Source of the DNA: Pelagibacteraceae bacterium AG-404-P08
GTDB taxonomy: Bacteria > Pseudomonadota > Alphaproteobacteria > HIMB59
Assembly (NCBI GenBank): GCA_003216195.1
Contig: QCJF01000005.1
Coordinates: forward strand, 53,298 to 117,297
Direction: 5' to 3'
DNA length: 64,000 bases
In this document: piece by piece, positions 40,860-50,383 of the stretch
Layout: each line of letters starts with the position of its first letter
How positions within the stretch are numbered: the first letter of the stretch is position 1
Translations under genes and position numbers: made by a program
Notes under the pieces: model-generated
Databases searched by the model: none
What the model was told of the DNA's origin: nothing
The model's input: only the letters and a program-made list of their open reading frames with translations

Positions 40860-41261
40860 ATGATGGAAAATATTAGAGGATATATTTTTAGTAGGTCTTT
40901 TATGGGAGAGAGAGTTCCGCAATCTGTCCAAAGTTTATTAATTAGAGATTTCTGTAATAAAAATAATTTTAAGTTCAATCTACATGCAGTTGAGTATACT
41001 ATGGACAGCTGTTTTTTAGTATTTGAGTCTTGTTTGAAAGAACTAGATTTTTTTGACAGTATAGTTTTATATAGTTTATTTCAGCTTCCAGAAGACGACA
41101 AAAAAAGAAATAATTATTTTAATTTTGTTATTTCAAAAAACAAAAAACTTCACTTTGCTTTAGAAAATCTTAGTTTAAGTGATCATAAATCAATTGAAAA
41201 AATTGAAGAAATTTGGACTATAAAAAAAGCTTTGCCAAATTGCATTACTGACCTAGTTTAA
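40860..41261 (+). CDS. Sporadic carbohydrate cluster protein, LIC12192-like
   Basis: IRGYIFSRSFMGERVPQSVQSLLIRDFCNKNNFKFNLHAVEYTMDSCFLVFES. Confidence 0.75.
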   Translation: MMENIRGYIFSRSFMGERVPQSVQSLLIRDFCNKNNFKFNLHAVEYTMDSCFLVFESCLKELDFFDSIVLYSLFQLPEDDKKRNNYFNFVISKNKKLHFALENLSLSDHKSIEKIEEIWTIKKALPNCITDLV

Positions 41262-41268
41262 GTTTTTT

Positions 41269-42978
41269 ATGGATATTTATAAAAGACTTCTAAATAAAAA
41301 ACTAATAATTCAGTTATTTATCTTATTTTTTGGTTTGTTATTATCCACTTTTTTAGAAACAATTTCTTTTGGATCAGTTATTGCTTTCTTAGCTATAATA
41401 ACCGAACCCCAACTAATTCTAGAAAAAATAAATATTGTTTTTATCACAAACATTATATTAAGTTATGAGCAAGAAAAATTAATTTTAATATCTTCATTTA
41501 TTCTTTTTTTAATGTTCATAATTAGAAATTTTTTTTTAGGCTTTATTAATTTTTTATCTAGAAAATTTATATATAATATTGTTACTTTAAATGCCAAAAA
41601 ACTATTAAATTATTATTTACATTGTTCTTTAAAATTTCTTTATAATAAAAACCCTGAAGTAATTACAAGAAATCTTGAACAATTAATTCATGCTGTTTGC
41701 GAAAGGCTTTTTTATTTTGTAACAATTCTTCGTGAAGTATTAATGATGATAGTAATTATGGTTGTTATTTTCATTTTCAATACATTAATTAGCACAATTG
41801 CATTTATAGCCCTAATGATTGTTTCTTATTTTTTCATACAATTTTTAAAAAAAACCTTAAAAAAAAGATCCTTAGTTGCACATCAATTTGATGTTGATCG
41901 ATTAAAAACTATCAATGAACTTTATGCTAATTTAAAAGAAATTAAATTATATAATCTCCAAAATACTGTAATAAAAAATTTTGATGTTGCAATAAAAGGG
42001 GTTGAAGCTCATAGAGTATTTTTTAATACAGTTAATGCTCTTCCAAGATTATTCCTAGAAATTATTGCTATAACAGGTATTTTATTTTTAGCAGTTTTCT
42101 CAACTTTTTATGAAATAGAAAATCAAAGTCTCATAGCAACTATTACAATCGTTGCTATTTGCGCTAGTCGTTTGATACCAGGTTTTCAACAGATTTCTAC
42201 CTCAATTAATGTTCTCAATAATACAAAATTTGCAATAAAAATAATCAAAGATGACATTATGAATTTTGATAATGTTAGTAATCATTCTTTATCAACTGTA
42301 TCAAAGAAAGATTTCAATTACTTGGAACTAAAAAATGTTTATTTTTCATTTCAAAATAAAAAAAATATATTAAACAATATTAATTTGAAAATAAGAGAAG
42401 GTGAAAAAATTTGCATTATTGGTGAGAGTGGATCTGGTAAAACAACTTTACTATCTATCATGATGGGGTTATTGGAAGCTTCAAGTGGAGATATTGAAGT
42501 AAATAATGAAAAAATTAATCAAGAAAATTTATTAAACTACCAAAATCAAATTGGATACGTATCTCAAGATATTTTTATTTCTGATGACACAATATTAAGT
42601 AATATCGCTATTGGGGAAAATAAGTCAGATATAGATATGTCAAAAATAAATAAAGTAATTGAGTTGTCAAACATGGGTGATTTTATAAGTGTTTCTAGTG
42701 AAAAACTATCATCTAAAGTTGGCACTAAGGGAGTAAAATTATCTGGTGGTCAAATCCAACGTATAGGAATAGCAAGAGCTCTATACAGAGATCCCAAAAT
42801 TATCTTTTTTGATGAAGCTACAAGCTCATTAGATGAAAAAAATGAAACTAAAATTTTAAAAAATATATTTAGTGTTTTTAATGATAGAACTATAGTTTTT
42901 GTTACTCATAAGAAGCAATTAATTAAATATTTTGATAAAGTTATTAAGGTAGAAAACGGAAGGGTGACAACTTCATAG
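41269..42978 (+). CDS. ABC exporter (fused permease/ATPase)
   Basis: N-terminal TM region; GESGSGKTTLLSIMMGLL, VKLSGGQIQRIGIARALYRDPKIIFFDEATSSLD. Confidence 0.93.
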   Translation: MDIYKRLLNKKLIIQLFILFFGLLLSTFLETISFGSVIAFLAIITEPQLILEKINIVFITNIILSYEQEKLILISSFILFLMFIIRNFFLGFINFLSRKFIYNIVTLNAKKLLNYYLHCSLKFLYNKNPEVITRNLEQLIHAVCERLFYFVTILREVLMMIVIMVVIFIFNTLISTIAFIALMIVSYFFIQFLKKTLKKRSLVAHQFDVDRLKTINELYANLKEIKLYNLQNTVIKNFDVAIKGVEAHRVFFNTVNALPRLFLEIIAITGILFLAVFSTFYEIENQSLIATITIVAICASRLIPGFQQISTSINVLNNTKFAIKIIKDDIMNFDNVSNHSLSTVSKKDFNYLELKNVYFSFQNKKNILNNINLKIREGEKICIIGESGSGKTTLLSIMMGLLEASSGDIEVNNEKINQENLLNYQNQIGYVSQDIFISDDTILSNIAIGENKSDIDMSKINKVIELSNMGDFISVSSEKLSSKVGTKGVKLSGGQIQRIGIARALYRDPKIIFFDEATSSLDEKNETKILKNIFSVFNDRTIVFVTHKKQLIKYFDKVIKVENGRVTTS

Positions 42979-42987
42979 AATTTAATT

Positions 42988-44085
42988 ATGCAAATAAAAT
43001 ATGTAGATCTAAATAAAGATTATAATTTTAATAAAAAAAAACTTTTAAAAATTATAGATAAAACTTTATCTACTGGCGAGTGGGTTGGGGGTAAAGAAAT
43101 CAATCTTTTCGAAAAAAATATAGCCGCTTATACTAAATCAAAATTTGCTGTTGCTTTAAATAGCGGTACTGATGCACTAACATTATCTTTACATTTACTT
43201 GGTGTAAAAAGAGGAGATGAAGTAATTACTACACCAAATTCGTTCATAGCCTCAACGGCAGCAATTGTACACCTCGGTGCAGTACCTGTATTTGTAGACG
43301 TATTAGATGATCAAAACATTAACCCAGACTTAGTTAAAGCTAAGATAACAAAAAAAACAAAAGCCATTATGCCTGTCCATTTAACTGGTAGAATGTCAAA
43401 TATGATAGAAATAATGAAAATAGCTAAAGAGTTTAATTTAAAAGTAGTTGAGGATGCCGCTCAAGCAATAGGCTCTAAATTATGTAATAAACATGCAGGA
43501 ACTTATGGAGATTTTGGATGTTTTTCTGCACATCCACTTAAGAATTTGAATGCTATGGGAGACTCAGGATATTTAGTTACCTCAAGTCTGAAATATGCAG
43601 TTAGGGCTAAAAAACTTATTAATCATGGTATGAAAAAAAGAGGAATTGTTGAAGAATTTGGTTATGTTTCGAGAATGGATAATTTACAAGCAGCAATTTT
43701 AAATTTTAAATTAAAAGACCTAAATAAAATTATTAGAATTAGGAGAAATAATGCAAAATTATACAATCAATTTTTAAATAAAGATTATGTTCAAACCCCA
43801 AACAATGATCAGAAATATTTTGATACATACCATACCTATGTTATCAAAGTTGATAAAAGGGATAGTTTAAAAAAATATTTAGAAAAAAAAGGAATATCTA
43901 CTAGCATTCATTATCCGACCCCTATACATTTACAACCCGCAGCACATAAACTCAATCTTAAATTAGGTGACTTTCCCAATACAGAAAAACAATCTAAAAG
44001 GATATTAACTCTGCCAATTAACCAATATCTAAAAAAAAAAGAATTACTGTATATATCAAATATGATTAATAAATTTTATGAATAA
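42988..44085 (+). CDS. DegT/DnrJ/EryC1/StrS sugar aminotransferase
   Basis: VALNSGTDALTLSLHLLGVKRGDEVITTPNSFIASTAAI, EDAAQAIG, CFSAHPLKNLNAMGDSG. Confidence 0.93.
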   Translation: MQIKYVDLNKDYNFNKKKLLKIIDKTLSTGEWVGGKEINLFEKNIAAYTKSKFAVALNSGTDALTLSLHLLGVKRGDEVITTPNSFIASTAAIVHLGAVPVFVDVLDDQNINPDLVKAKITKKTKAIMPVHLTGRMSNMIEIMKIAKEFNLKVVEDAAQAIGSKLCNKHAGTYGDFGCFSAHPLKNLNAMGDSGYLVTSSLKYAVRAKKLINHGMKKRGIVEEFGYVSRMDNLQAAILNFKLKDLNKIIRIRRNNAKLYNQFLNKDYVQTPNNDQKYFDTYHTYVIKVDKRDSLKKYLEKKGISTSIHYPTPIHLQPAAHKLNLKLGDFPNTEKQSKRILTLPINQYLKKKELLYISNMINKFYE

Positions 44086-45049
44086 AAAACTAAAAACTAA
44101 GCTTTTATTTGAAATGATCAGAATGAGAGAAATAGAATATAAAATACAAAGAGAATACTCTAAAGAACAAATGCGATGCCCAATTCATTTATCGGTAGGC
44201 CAAGAGGCTATTCCAGTAGGTATTTCAAATAATTTAAAAAAAAGTGACAAAATATTGAGTGCTCACCGTTCACATTTTCATTACTTAGCAAAAGGAGGTT
44301 CTCTAAAAAGTATGATTGCTGAATTGTATGGGAAAGAGTCAGGCTGTGCTATGGGTCTTGGTGGTTCAATGCATCTAATTGATATTAAGTCTAATGTTGT
44401 GGCTGCTGTCCCAATAGTTGGTAGTACGATGCCAATTGGAGTAGGTGTAGCTTGGTCACAAAAATTAAATGGTTATAACAAAGATATAACTGTTATTTAT
44501 TTTGGCGATGGAGCAACGGAAGAGGGAGTTTTTCACGAAAGTCTCGATTTTGCATCATTATTCAATCTGAACATTCTCTTTGTTTGTGAAAATAATTTCT
44601 ATTCTGTTTATTCTAATATTTCAAAAAGACAAAATAAAAACAGATCTATAATTAAAATAGCAAAAGCTCATGGAATTAACTCTACTAAAATTGATGGTAA
44701 CAATTGCGAAGAGATTTATAAAAAATCTAAATCAATTATAAATCAAATAAGAACAAAAAATATTCCACATTTAATTGAATTAGATACCTTTCGACATTTA
44801 GAACATTGTGGTCCTAATGAAGACGATTATCTAAATTATAGAGATGCTAAGGAAATAAAAATATGGACCAAAAAAGACCCAATTAAAAATTACCAAAAAA
44901 GACTATTAAATGAAAAAATTATTTCTAACCAAGATTTAGAAAATATTTTAAAAAAAATTCATAAAGAAATTAATCAAGCATTTACTTTTGCTAAAAATAG
45001 CCCATACCCTAATAAAAAAAGCTTATTATATAAATACATCTACGCATGA
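44078..45049 (+). CDS. TPP-dependent dehydrogenase E1 component, alpha subunit-like
   Basis: MRCPIHLSVGQEAIPVGI, SAHRSHFHYLAKGG, YFGDGATEEGVFHESLDFASLFNLNILFVCENNFYSVYS. Confidence 0.9.
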   Translation: MNKKLKTKLLFEMIRMREIEYKIQREYSKEQMRCPIHLSVGQEAIPVGISNNLKKSDKILSAHRSHFHYLAKGGSLKSMIAELYGKESGCAMGLGGSMHLIDIKSNVVAAVPIVGSTMPIGVGVAWSQKLNGYNKDITVIYFGDGATEEGVFHESLDFASLFNLNILFVCENNFYSVYSNISKRQNKNRSIIKIAKAHGINSTKIDGNNCEEIYKKSKSIINQIRTKNIPHLIELDTFRHLEHCGPNEDDYLNYRDAKEIKIWTKKDPIKNYQKRLLNEKIISNQDLENILKKIHKEINQAFTFAKNSPYPNKKSLLYKYIYA

Positions 45050-46098
45050 GAAAATTAAAGTACTCTGAAGCAATTAATGAAGCTTTTTCATTAGCAATGA
45101 AGAAAGATAAGAAAATAATTATATTAGGTTTGGGTTGTGATGATCCCAAAGGTATTTTTGGGACAACCTTAGGTTTGAAGGATAAGTTTGGTAAAAATAG
45201 GGTTTTCGATGTACCAACGGCAGAAAACGCATTAACAGGTATATGCATAGGTTTGGCATCAGAGGGATTCAAGCCAGTTTTATCTCATCAAAGAGTTGAA
45301 TTTGCACTATTAACAATTGAGCAAATTTTTAATCAAGCAGCAAAATGGAACTTTATGAGTGCAGGAAAAAAAAATGTACCTTTAGTTATAAGGTTAATCA
45401 TTGGAAGAGGATGGGGGCAAGGACCTCAACACTCTCAATCACTTGAGGCTATTTTTGGACATATTCCTGGACTCATAGTAGTTACTCCATCAACAGCGGC
45501 AGATGCCAAAGGAATGCTTATTTCAAGTATAAAAAATAAAAATCCAGTCATATTCTTTGAGCATAGGTGGCTTCATGAAAATTATGGCATTGTTCCAAAA
45601 AAATATTATGAAACAAAATTAAATAAATCAAAGCTTCTAAAAATTGGAAATCATATATCGATAATATCAAATTCTTTTATGGCTATTGAGTCATTAAAAG
45701 CATCAAAGTTACTTAAGAAATTTGATATAAGCTGTGAAGTTTTAGATTTAAGAGTAATTAGACCTCTTGATAAAAAATCAATAGTCAAAACTGCAAAAAA
45801 AAATAAAAAAGTTCTTATTGTAGATAATGGTTTAACCTCATTTGGTATCTCATCTGAAGTTGTCTCTACAATAATTGATGAATGCGATCATAAAAGTATA
45901 AATATTAAAAGGATTGGTTTATTAGATGCTCCTATACCTAGCACTAGATCTTTAGCTAAGTTTATTTACCCATCATATATATCGATAATAATTGAAGTTT
46001 TTAAAATGCTTAATAAGAAAGTCCCAAAAAATATAATAAATTCAAAAGACTTTTATGCATCGGATCAACCTGATGAAAATTTCAAAGGCCCTTTTTAA
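45046..46098 (+). CDS. TPP-dependent dehydrogenase E1 component, beta subunit / transketolase-like
   Basis: FDVPTAENALTGICIGLASEGFKPVLSHQRVEFALLTIEQIFNQAAKWNFMS; LDLRVIRPLDKKSIVKTAKKNKKVLIVDNG. Confidence 0.9.
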   Translation: MRKLKYSEAINEAFSLAMKKDKKIIILGLGCDDPKGIFGTTLGLKDKFGKNRVFDVPTAENALTGICIGLASEGFKPVLSHQRVEFALLTIEQIFNQAAKWNFMSAGKKNVPLVIRLIIGRGWGQGPQHSQSLEAIFGHIPGLIVVTPSTAADAKGMLISSIKNKNPVIFFEHRWLHENYGIVPKKYYETKLNKSKLLKIGNHISIISNSFMAIESLKASKLLKKFDISCEVLDLRVIRPLDKKSIVKTAKKNKKVLIVDNGLTSFGISSEVVSTIIDECDHKSINIKRIGLLDAPIPSTRSLAKFIYPSYISIIIEVFKMLNKKVPKNIINSKDFYASDQPDENFKGPF

Positions 46099-46103
46099 AT
46101 TTT

Positions 46104-47135
46104 ATGAGAAAATTTTGGTCATTATTAAGTGTTATAAATCACAAAAAAACTAATTTAAATATTAGATTATTGAGCAAAATCGATAATTTTGGATTTTTAA
46201 CTTCAAAAAAAACTCAAAATATAAGAACTAAAAAAATTTTTTATTCTGTTTGTTTATGGGGAGAAGAATATATTAAAATTTTTAATGAAATTTTAATACC
46301 TAGTCTTTTACAAAAAGAAAATATTCCAAATTTAAAAAAATTTGGTTGTTATCAAAAAATTTTTATTTTTACAAAAGATAATGAATACCCACTTTATAAA
46401 AAAAATGAACTACTTCTTAATAGGTATTTATCAATTGAAATAGTAAAAAATCCTAACGTATCGAATAATTTAAACCCAAAAAAGTTTTTAAAAAATTCTT
46501 TAGTTACATTTATTAAAAAATCAATATTAAGCAATGCATATTCTATGGTTTTGACGCCTGACCATGTTTACGGTAATAAATCTATATTTAATCTTTTCGT
46601 TTCAGTATATGGAAAGGATTATGGAATTGCTTGTGTAGGCGCAAGAATAAATTGGAAAAGTTCTCATACAAAATTAAAAAAATACTTTAATAAAAATAAA
46701 GTTTTAAATAACCCAAATTTAGTAAAATTTACTTTTGAAAATCTTCACCCTGCATTTAAACAATGTATTAACGCACAATCAAATTATCTTGGATTAACAT
46801 TAGAGGCTATAGATAAAAATAAATATTTAGTATGTTCGTCTCGTGTAAACGTTTGTATAGTCAAATTTAAGAAAAGTGATTTAAAATTTTTTAACTCTAT
46901 AGAGGATTACAACAATATTGATTTTTATTGGCCAAGATTATTAATTAAAGAGGGTAGATACAAATTTATTGGAGATTCTGATTATATTTTTTATTCTGAA
47001 CTTACAAAAGAAGATTTAAAAATTGAAAAATTTGATAAAAGTTTACTTAATTATACTTTATATGGTAAAAATAGAAGATTAATTAACCACGTTTTAAATG
47101 ACTCTTACTATTCTATATGGAAAATAAATAAATAA
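46104..47135 (+). CDS. Unknown protein of surface-glycan locus, possibly glycosyltransferase-like
   Basis: 343-aa ORF, IFYSVCLWGEEYIKIFNEILIPSLL...MVLTPDHVYGNKSIFNLF; no confident family. Confidence 0.7.
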   Translation: MRKFWSLLSVINHKKTNLNIRLLSKIDNFGFLTSKKTQNIRTKKIFYSVCLWGEEYIKIFNEILIPSLLQKENIPNLKKFGCYQKIFIFTKDNEYPLYKKNELLLNRYLSIEIVKNPNVSNNLNPKKFLKNSLVTFIKKSILSNAYSMVLTPDHVYGNKSIFNLFVSVYGKDYGIACVGARINWKSSHTKLKKYFNKNKVLNNPNLVKFTFENLHPAFKQCINAQSNYLGLTLEAIDKNKYLVCSSRVNVCIVKFKKSDLKFFNSIEDYNNIDFYWPRLLIKEGRYKFIGDSDYIFYSELTKEDLKIEKFDKSLLNYTLYGKNRRLINHVLNDSYYSIWKINK

Positions 47136-47156
47136 ATGTATTTTTAATCGAATTTC

Positions 47157-48260
47157 ATGAAAGTTCCATTTAATTATTTAAATTTTGAATTTAAAAATAA
47201 CAAAAAAATAATTTCTGAATGGAAGAAGTTAATTAGATCAACTGACTATACTCTTGGAAAGTATGTTTATAAAGTTGAAAAAAAATTTTCTGAATACTTT
47301 GATTGTAAATATGTAATAGCGGTTAACAGCGGAACTGATGCACTGATATTGGCATTAAAGTCTTTAGGTGTAAAACCAGGAGATGAAGTTATTACAGCTG
47401 CAAATACATTTTATGCTACTGCTGGTGCAATTGTTGCATGTGGAGCTAAGCCTGTTTTGGTAGATGCAAATGACAATTATCAAATAGATGAAAAATTAAT
47501 TCAAAGACACATAACAAAAAAAACAAAAGTTATAATACCTGTTTATTGGGGAGGCGCTATACCAAACATAAAACTCATTATGAAAATAGCAAAAAAAAAT
47601 AAATTAAAAGTTGTAGAGGACTCTTGTATGGCAATCGGCGGGAAGGTAAGCTCCAAGCATCCTGGAACTTTTGGAGATATTGGATGTTTCAGTTTTCATC
47701 CTCTGAAAACTATTAATGCAATTGGGGATGCTGGAATGATATGTACAAATAATAAAAAAATATATGACTGGGCAATTAAATATAGAAATCATGGTATGAA
47801 AGATAGGGATAATATTGATTATTGGGGGGTAAATATGAGGATGCAACCTTTACAATGTGTGGTTGTATTAGAGGGGTTAAAAAGAATAGATAAAATTATT
47901 AATATAAGAAATAAAAATGCAAAGTTCTTAGATAAAAATTTAGGAAAACTAAAAAACTTAGTTAAAATTCCAAAAAGAGATAAGAATAATACAGAAACAT
48001 TTGCTTTGTATATGATAAGGGCAAATAAAAGAAATAATTTATTAAAGTTTTTAAATAATAACGGTATCGAAGCAAAAATTCATTACCCCAAACCACTTTG
48101 TCTTCAAAAACCTTATTTAAAGTATAAACAAAAGTACATTTCAAAAAATGTAATTAAGCAAAGCTCTGAACTCATAACTTTGCCAGTTCATCAGTATTTA
48201 AGTAAAAAACAATTGAAATTTATAATAACAAAATTTTTTGAATTTTATAAATTCACTTAA
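47157..48260 (+). CDS. DegT/DnrJ/EryC1/StrS sugar aminotransferase (second copy)
   Basis: IAVNSGTDALILALKSLGVKPGDEVITAANTFYATAGAIVACGAKPVLVDA, EDSCMAIGG, CFSFHPLKTINAIGDAG. Confidence 0.93.
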   Translation: MKVPFNYLNFEFKNNKKIISEWKKLIRSTDYTLGKYVYKVEKKFSEYFDCKYVIAVNSGTDALILALKSLGVKPGDEVITAANTFYATAGAIVACGAKPVLVDANDNYQIDEKLIQRHITKKTKVIIPVYWGGAIPNIKLIMKIAKKNKLKVVEDSCMAIGGKVSSKHPGTFGDIGCFSFHPLKTINAIGDAGMICTNNKKIYDWAIKYRNHGMKDRDNIDYWGVNMRMQPLQCVVVLEGLKRIDKIINIRNKNAKFLDKNLGKLKNLVKIPKRDKNNTETFALYMIRANKRNNLLKFLNNNGIEAKIHYPKPLCLQKPYLKYKQKYISKNVIKQSSELITLPVHQYLSKKQLKFIITKFFEFYKFT

Positions 48261-48703
48261 AGTAAATAACAATTATATTTCAACCTAAGATAATAAGATA
48301 ATGAAACATAATCTGTTGGAATAATTGTTTTTTTTAATGAAAATAATTTATCTTTCTTTACTAAAACATATCCTTTACCTTCAGTTACATGAAAATTATT
48401 TGGTAAATTCTTGATTTTAGAAAAAAAAATATATCTTGTAAAAAAAGATTTTTTATTTTTAATTCTAAAATCACATAAAAAAGAAATTTTTTTTAAAATA
48501 ATATTTGTTTCTTCCAAAATTTCTCTTTTTAATGCATCAAATTCATTTTCATTATTCTCAATTTTTCCTCCAAATAGGCCAAGCATTGAGGGGTACCAAA
48601 TATTTTTAATATCGTCTCTTTTTTGTAAAAGGAATGAATCACCAATCTCAATGATTGCAAAAGATGAGTTAGCAAAGTTTTTTGTAGGAACTTTAATCAT
48701 CAA
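48257..48703 (-). CDS. NUDIX hydrolase
   Basis: GGKIENNENEFDALKREILEETNI Nudix box; opposite strand to the cluster. Confidence 0.8.
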   Translation of the reverse strand: MMIKVPTKNFANSSFAIIEIGDSFLLQKRDDIKNIWYPSMLGLFGGKIENNENEFDALKREILEETNIILKKISFLCDFRIKNKKSFFTRYIFFSKIKNLPNNFHVTEGKGYVLVKKDKLFSLKKTIIPTDYVSLSYYLRLKYNCYLL

Positions 48704-48809
48704 TTAACCATTAAAATTATAATTTAAAATATAAAATAAATAATTGTAATCAAATTGCTACTTTAATATCTTAAACTTATAGATTAAATGTTGTATCTTA
48801 TATAAATTA

Positions 48810-49400
48810 ATGAAAAAAATTATTTCTACACAAAAAATAATTGATAATTATAAATACAATTACTTACAAGCAATTAATACAAAAATTGAAAAAAAAATAA
48901 TAAGTTTTGCGAAATTAGTTGAAAAATATTGGAAAAAAAATAACACTATTTATTTTGTTGGAAATGGTGGTAGTGGTGCGAATGCACAGCATATAGCTAA
49001 TGATTTTTTATTTGGTGCTGGCAAATCAAATAAAAAGGGAATAAAAGTCGAAGCACTTGTATCAAATACATCTATAATCACGTGTCTTGCTAATGATATT
49101 AATTACGAATCAATTTTTTCAGAACAATTAAGAATAAAAGCAAATAAAAATGATTTATTAGTTGTTTTAAGTGGGAGCGGTAATTCAAAAAATATAATTG
49201 AGGTAATTAAACAAGCAAAAAAAATGGAAATTAAAACTTTTGGTATAATAGGATACGATGGTGGGAAGGCGAAAAAAATTCTTGATGAGCACATACATTT
49301 TGAATTAGATGATATGCAAGTAGTAGAGGATTTACAAATGTTTGTGTGTCATGTATGTTGCAAATGGCTTTCTCAGATTAATCACAATAAACGTATATGA
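48810..49400 (+). CDS. gmhA: SIS-domain phosphoheptose isomerase
   Basis: YFVGNGGSGANAQHIANDFLFGAGKSNKKGIKVEAL, LLVVLSGSGNSKNIIEVIKQAK. Confidence 0.85.
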   Translation: MKKIISTQKIIDNYKYNYLQAINTKIEKKIISFAKLVEKYWKKNNTIYFVGNGGSGANAQHIANDFLFGAGKSNKKGIKVEALVSNTSIITCLANDINYESIFSEQLRIKANKNDLLVVLSGSGNSKNIIEVIKQAKKMEIKTFGIIGYDGGKAKKILDEHIHFELDDMQVVEDLQMFVCHVCCKWLSQINHNKRI

Positions 49401-50383
49401 AAATTGTAATTACTGGTGGAGCAGGTTTTATTGGTAGCCACTTGGTTGAAAAATTATTTGAAAATAACGACTTGCACGTTATTGATAATTTAAGCACAGG
49501 TCATTTTGAAAACATTAAACAATTTCAAAATAAAATATCATTTTATGAACTTGACCTGTATTCGGTTGATGAAAATAAAATTGATAAGGTTTTAAAAGGA
49601 GCTGATTTAGTTTTCCATTTAGCGGCACTTGCTGATATCGTTCCTAGCATGCAATACCCAGAAAAATATTACAATGCTAATGTTACTGGTACTCTAAAAC
49701 TTTTACAATCAATGGTGAGAAATAATGTAAAAAAAATTATTTATACAGCATCATCATCTTGTTACGGTATTCCAGATGTATTTCCTACTGATGAAAAAGC
49801 TGAAGAGAGGCCTCAATATCCTTATGCTTTGACAAAATTATTAGGAGAAAAGATTATTTTTCATTGGTCAATGATTTATCAAATAAATGCTATTTCTCTG
49901 AGGTTATTTAATGTATATGGCACAAGATCAAGAACATCTGGAACATATGGAGCAATGTTTGGTGTCTTTCTGGCTCAGAAGTTGGCAAAACAACCCCTTA
50001 CAATTGTTGGAGACGGCTCTCAAACAAGAGACTTTACATACGTGACTGATGTAGTGAACGCTTTAATAATTGTTGGAAAAACTGACATTACTAATCAAAT
50101 TTTCAATATAGGGAGTGGTGAAACTATATCTATTAATAAAATTGCAAATTTACTCGAATGCAATAAGGTTTTTATTCCTAAAAGACCAGGCGAGCCAGAT
50201 TGTACTTTTGCTAATATTAATAAAATTACTGAATTTACTAAATGGAGGCCAAAAATAAAGATCGCAGAAGGTATAAAATATTTAATAGATAATATTGACT
50301 ATTGGAAGAATGCTCCTGTTTGGACTCCAAGCAAAATTGATGATGCAACTAAAGATTGGTTTAAATATTTAGGTAAAAAATAA
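49397..50383 (+). CDS. NAD-dependent sugar epimerase/dehydratase (extended SDR)
   Basis: VITGGAGFIGSHLVEKL, YTASSSCYGIP, YPYALTKLLGE. Confidence 0.92.
   Translation: MKIVITGGAGFIGSHLVEKLFENNDLHVIDNLSTGHFENIKQFQNKISFYELDLYSVDENKIDKVLKGADLVFHLAALADIVPSMQYPEKYYNANVTGTLKLLQSMVRNNVKKIIYTASSSCYGIPDVFPTDEKAEERPQYPYALTKLLGEKIIFHWSMIYQINAISLRLFNVYGTRSRTSGTYGAMFGVFLAQKLAKQPLTIVGDGSQTRDFTYVTDVVNALIIVGKTDITNQIFNIGSGETISINKIANLLECNKVFIPKRPGEPDCTFANINKITEFTKWRPKIKIAEGIKYLIDNIDYWKNAPVWTPSKIDDATKDWFKYLGKK

Noticed and set aside
43140-47750. Similar sequence blocks in the two DegT genes as a possible DNA repeat
   Set aside because: Similarity is at protein level (shared family motifs), not extended nucleotide identity
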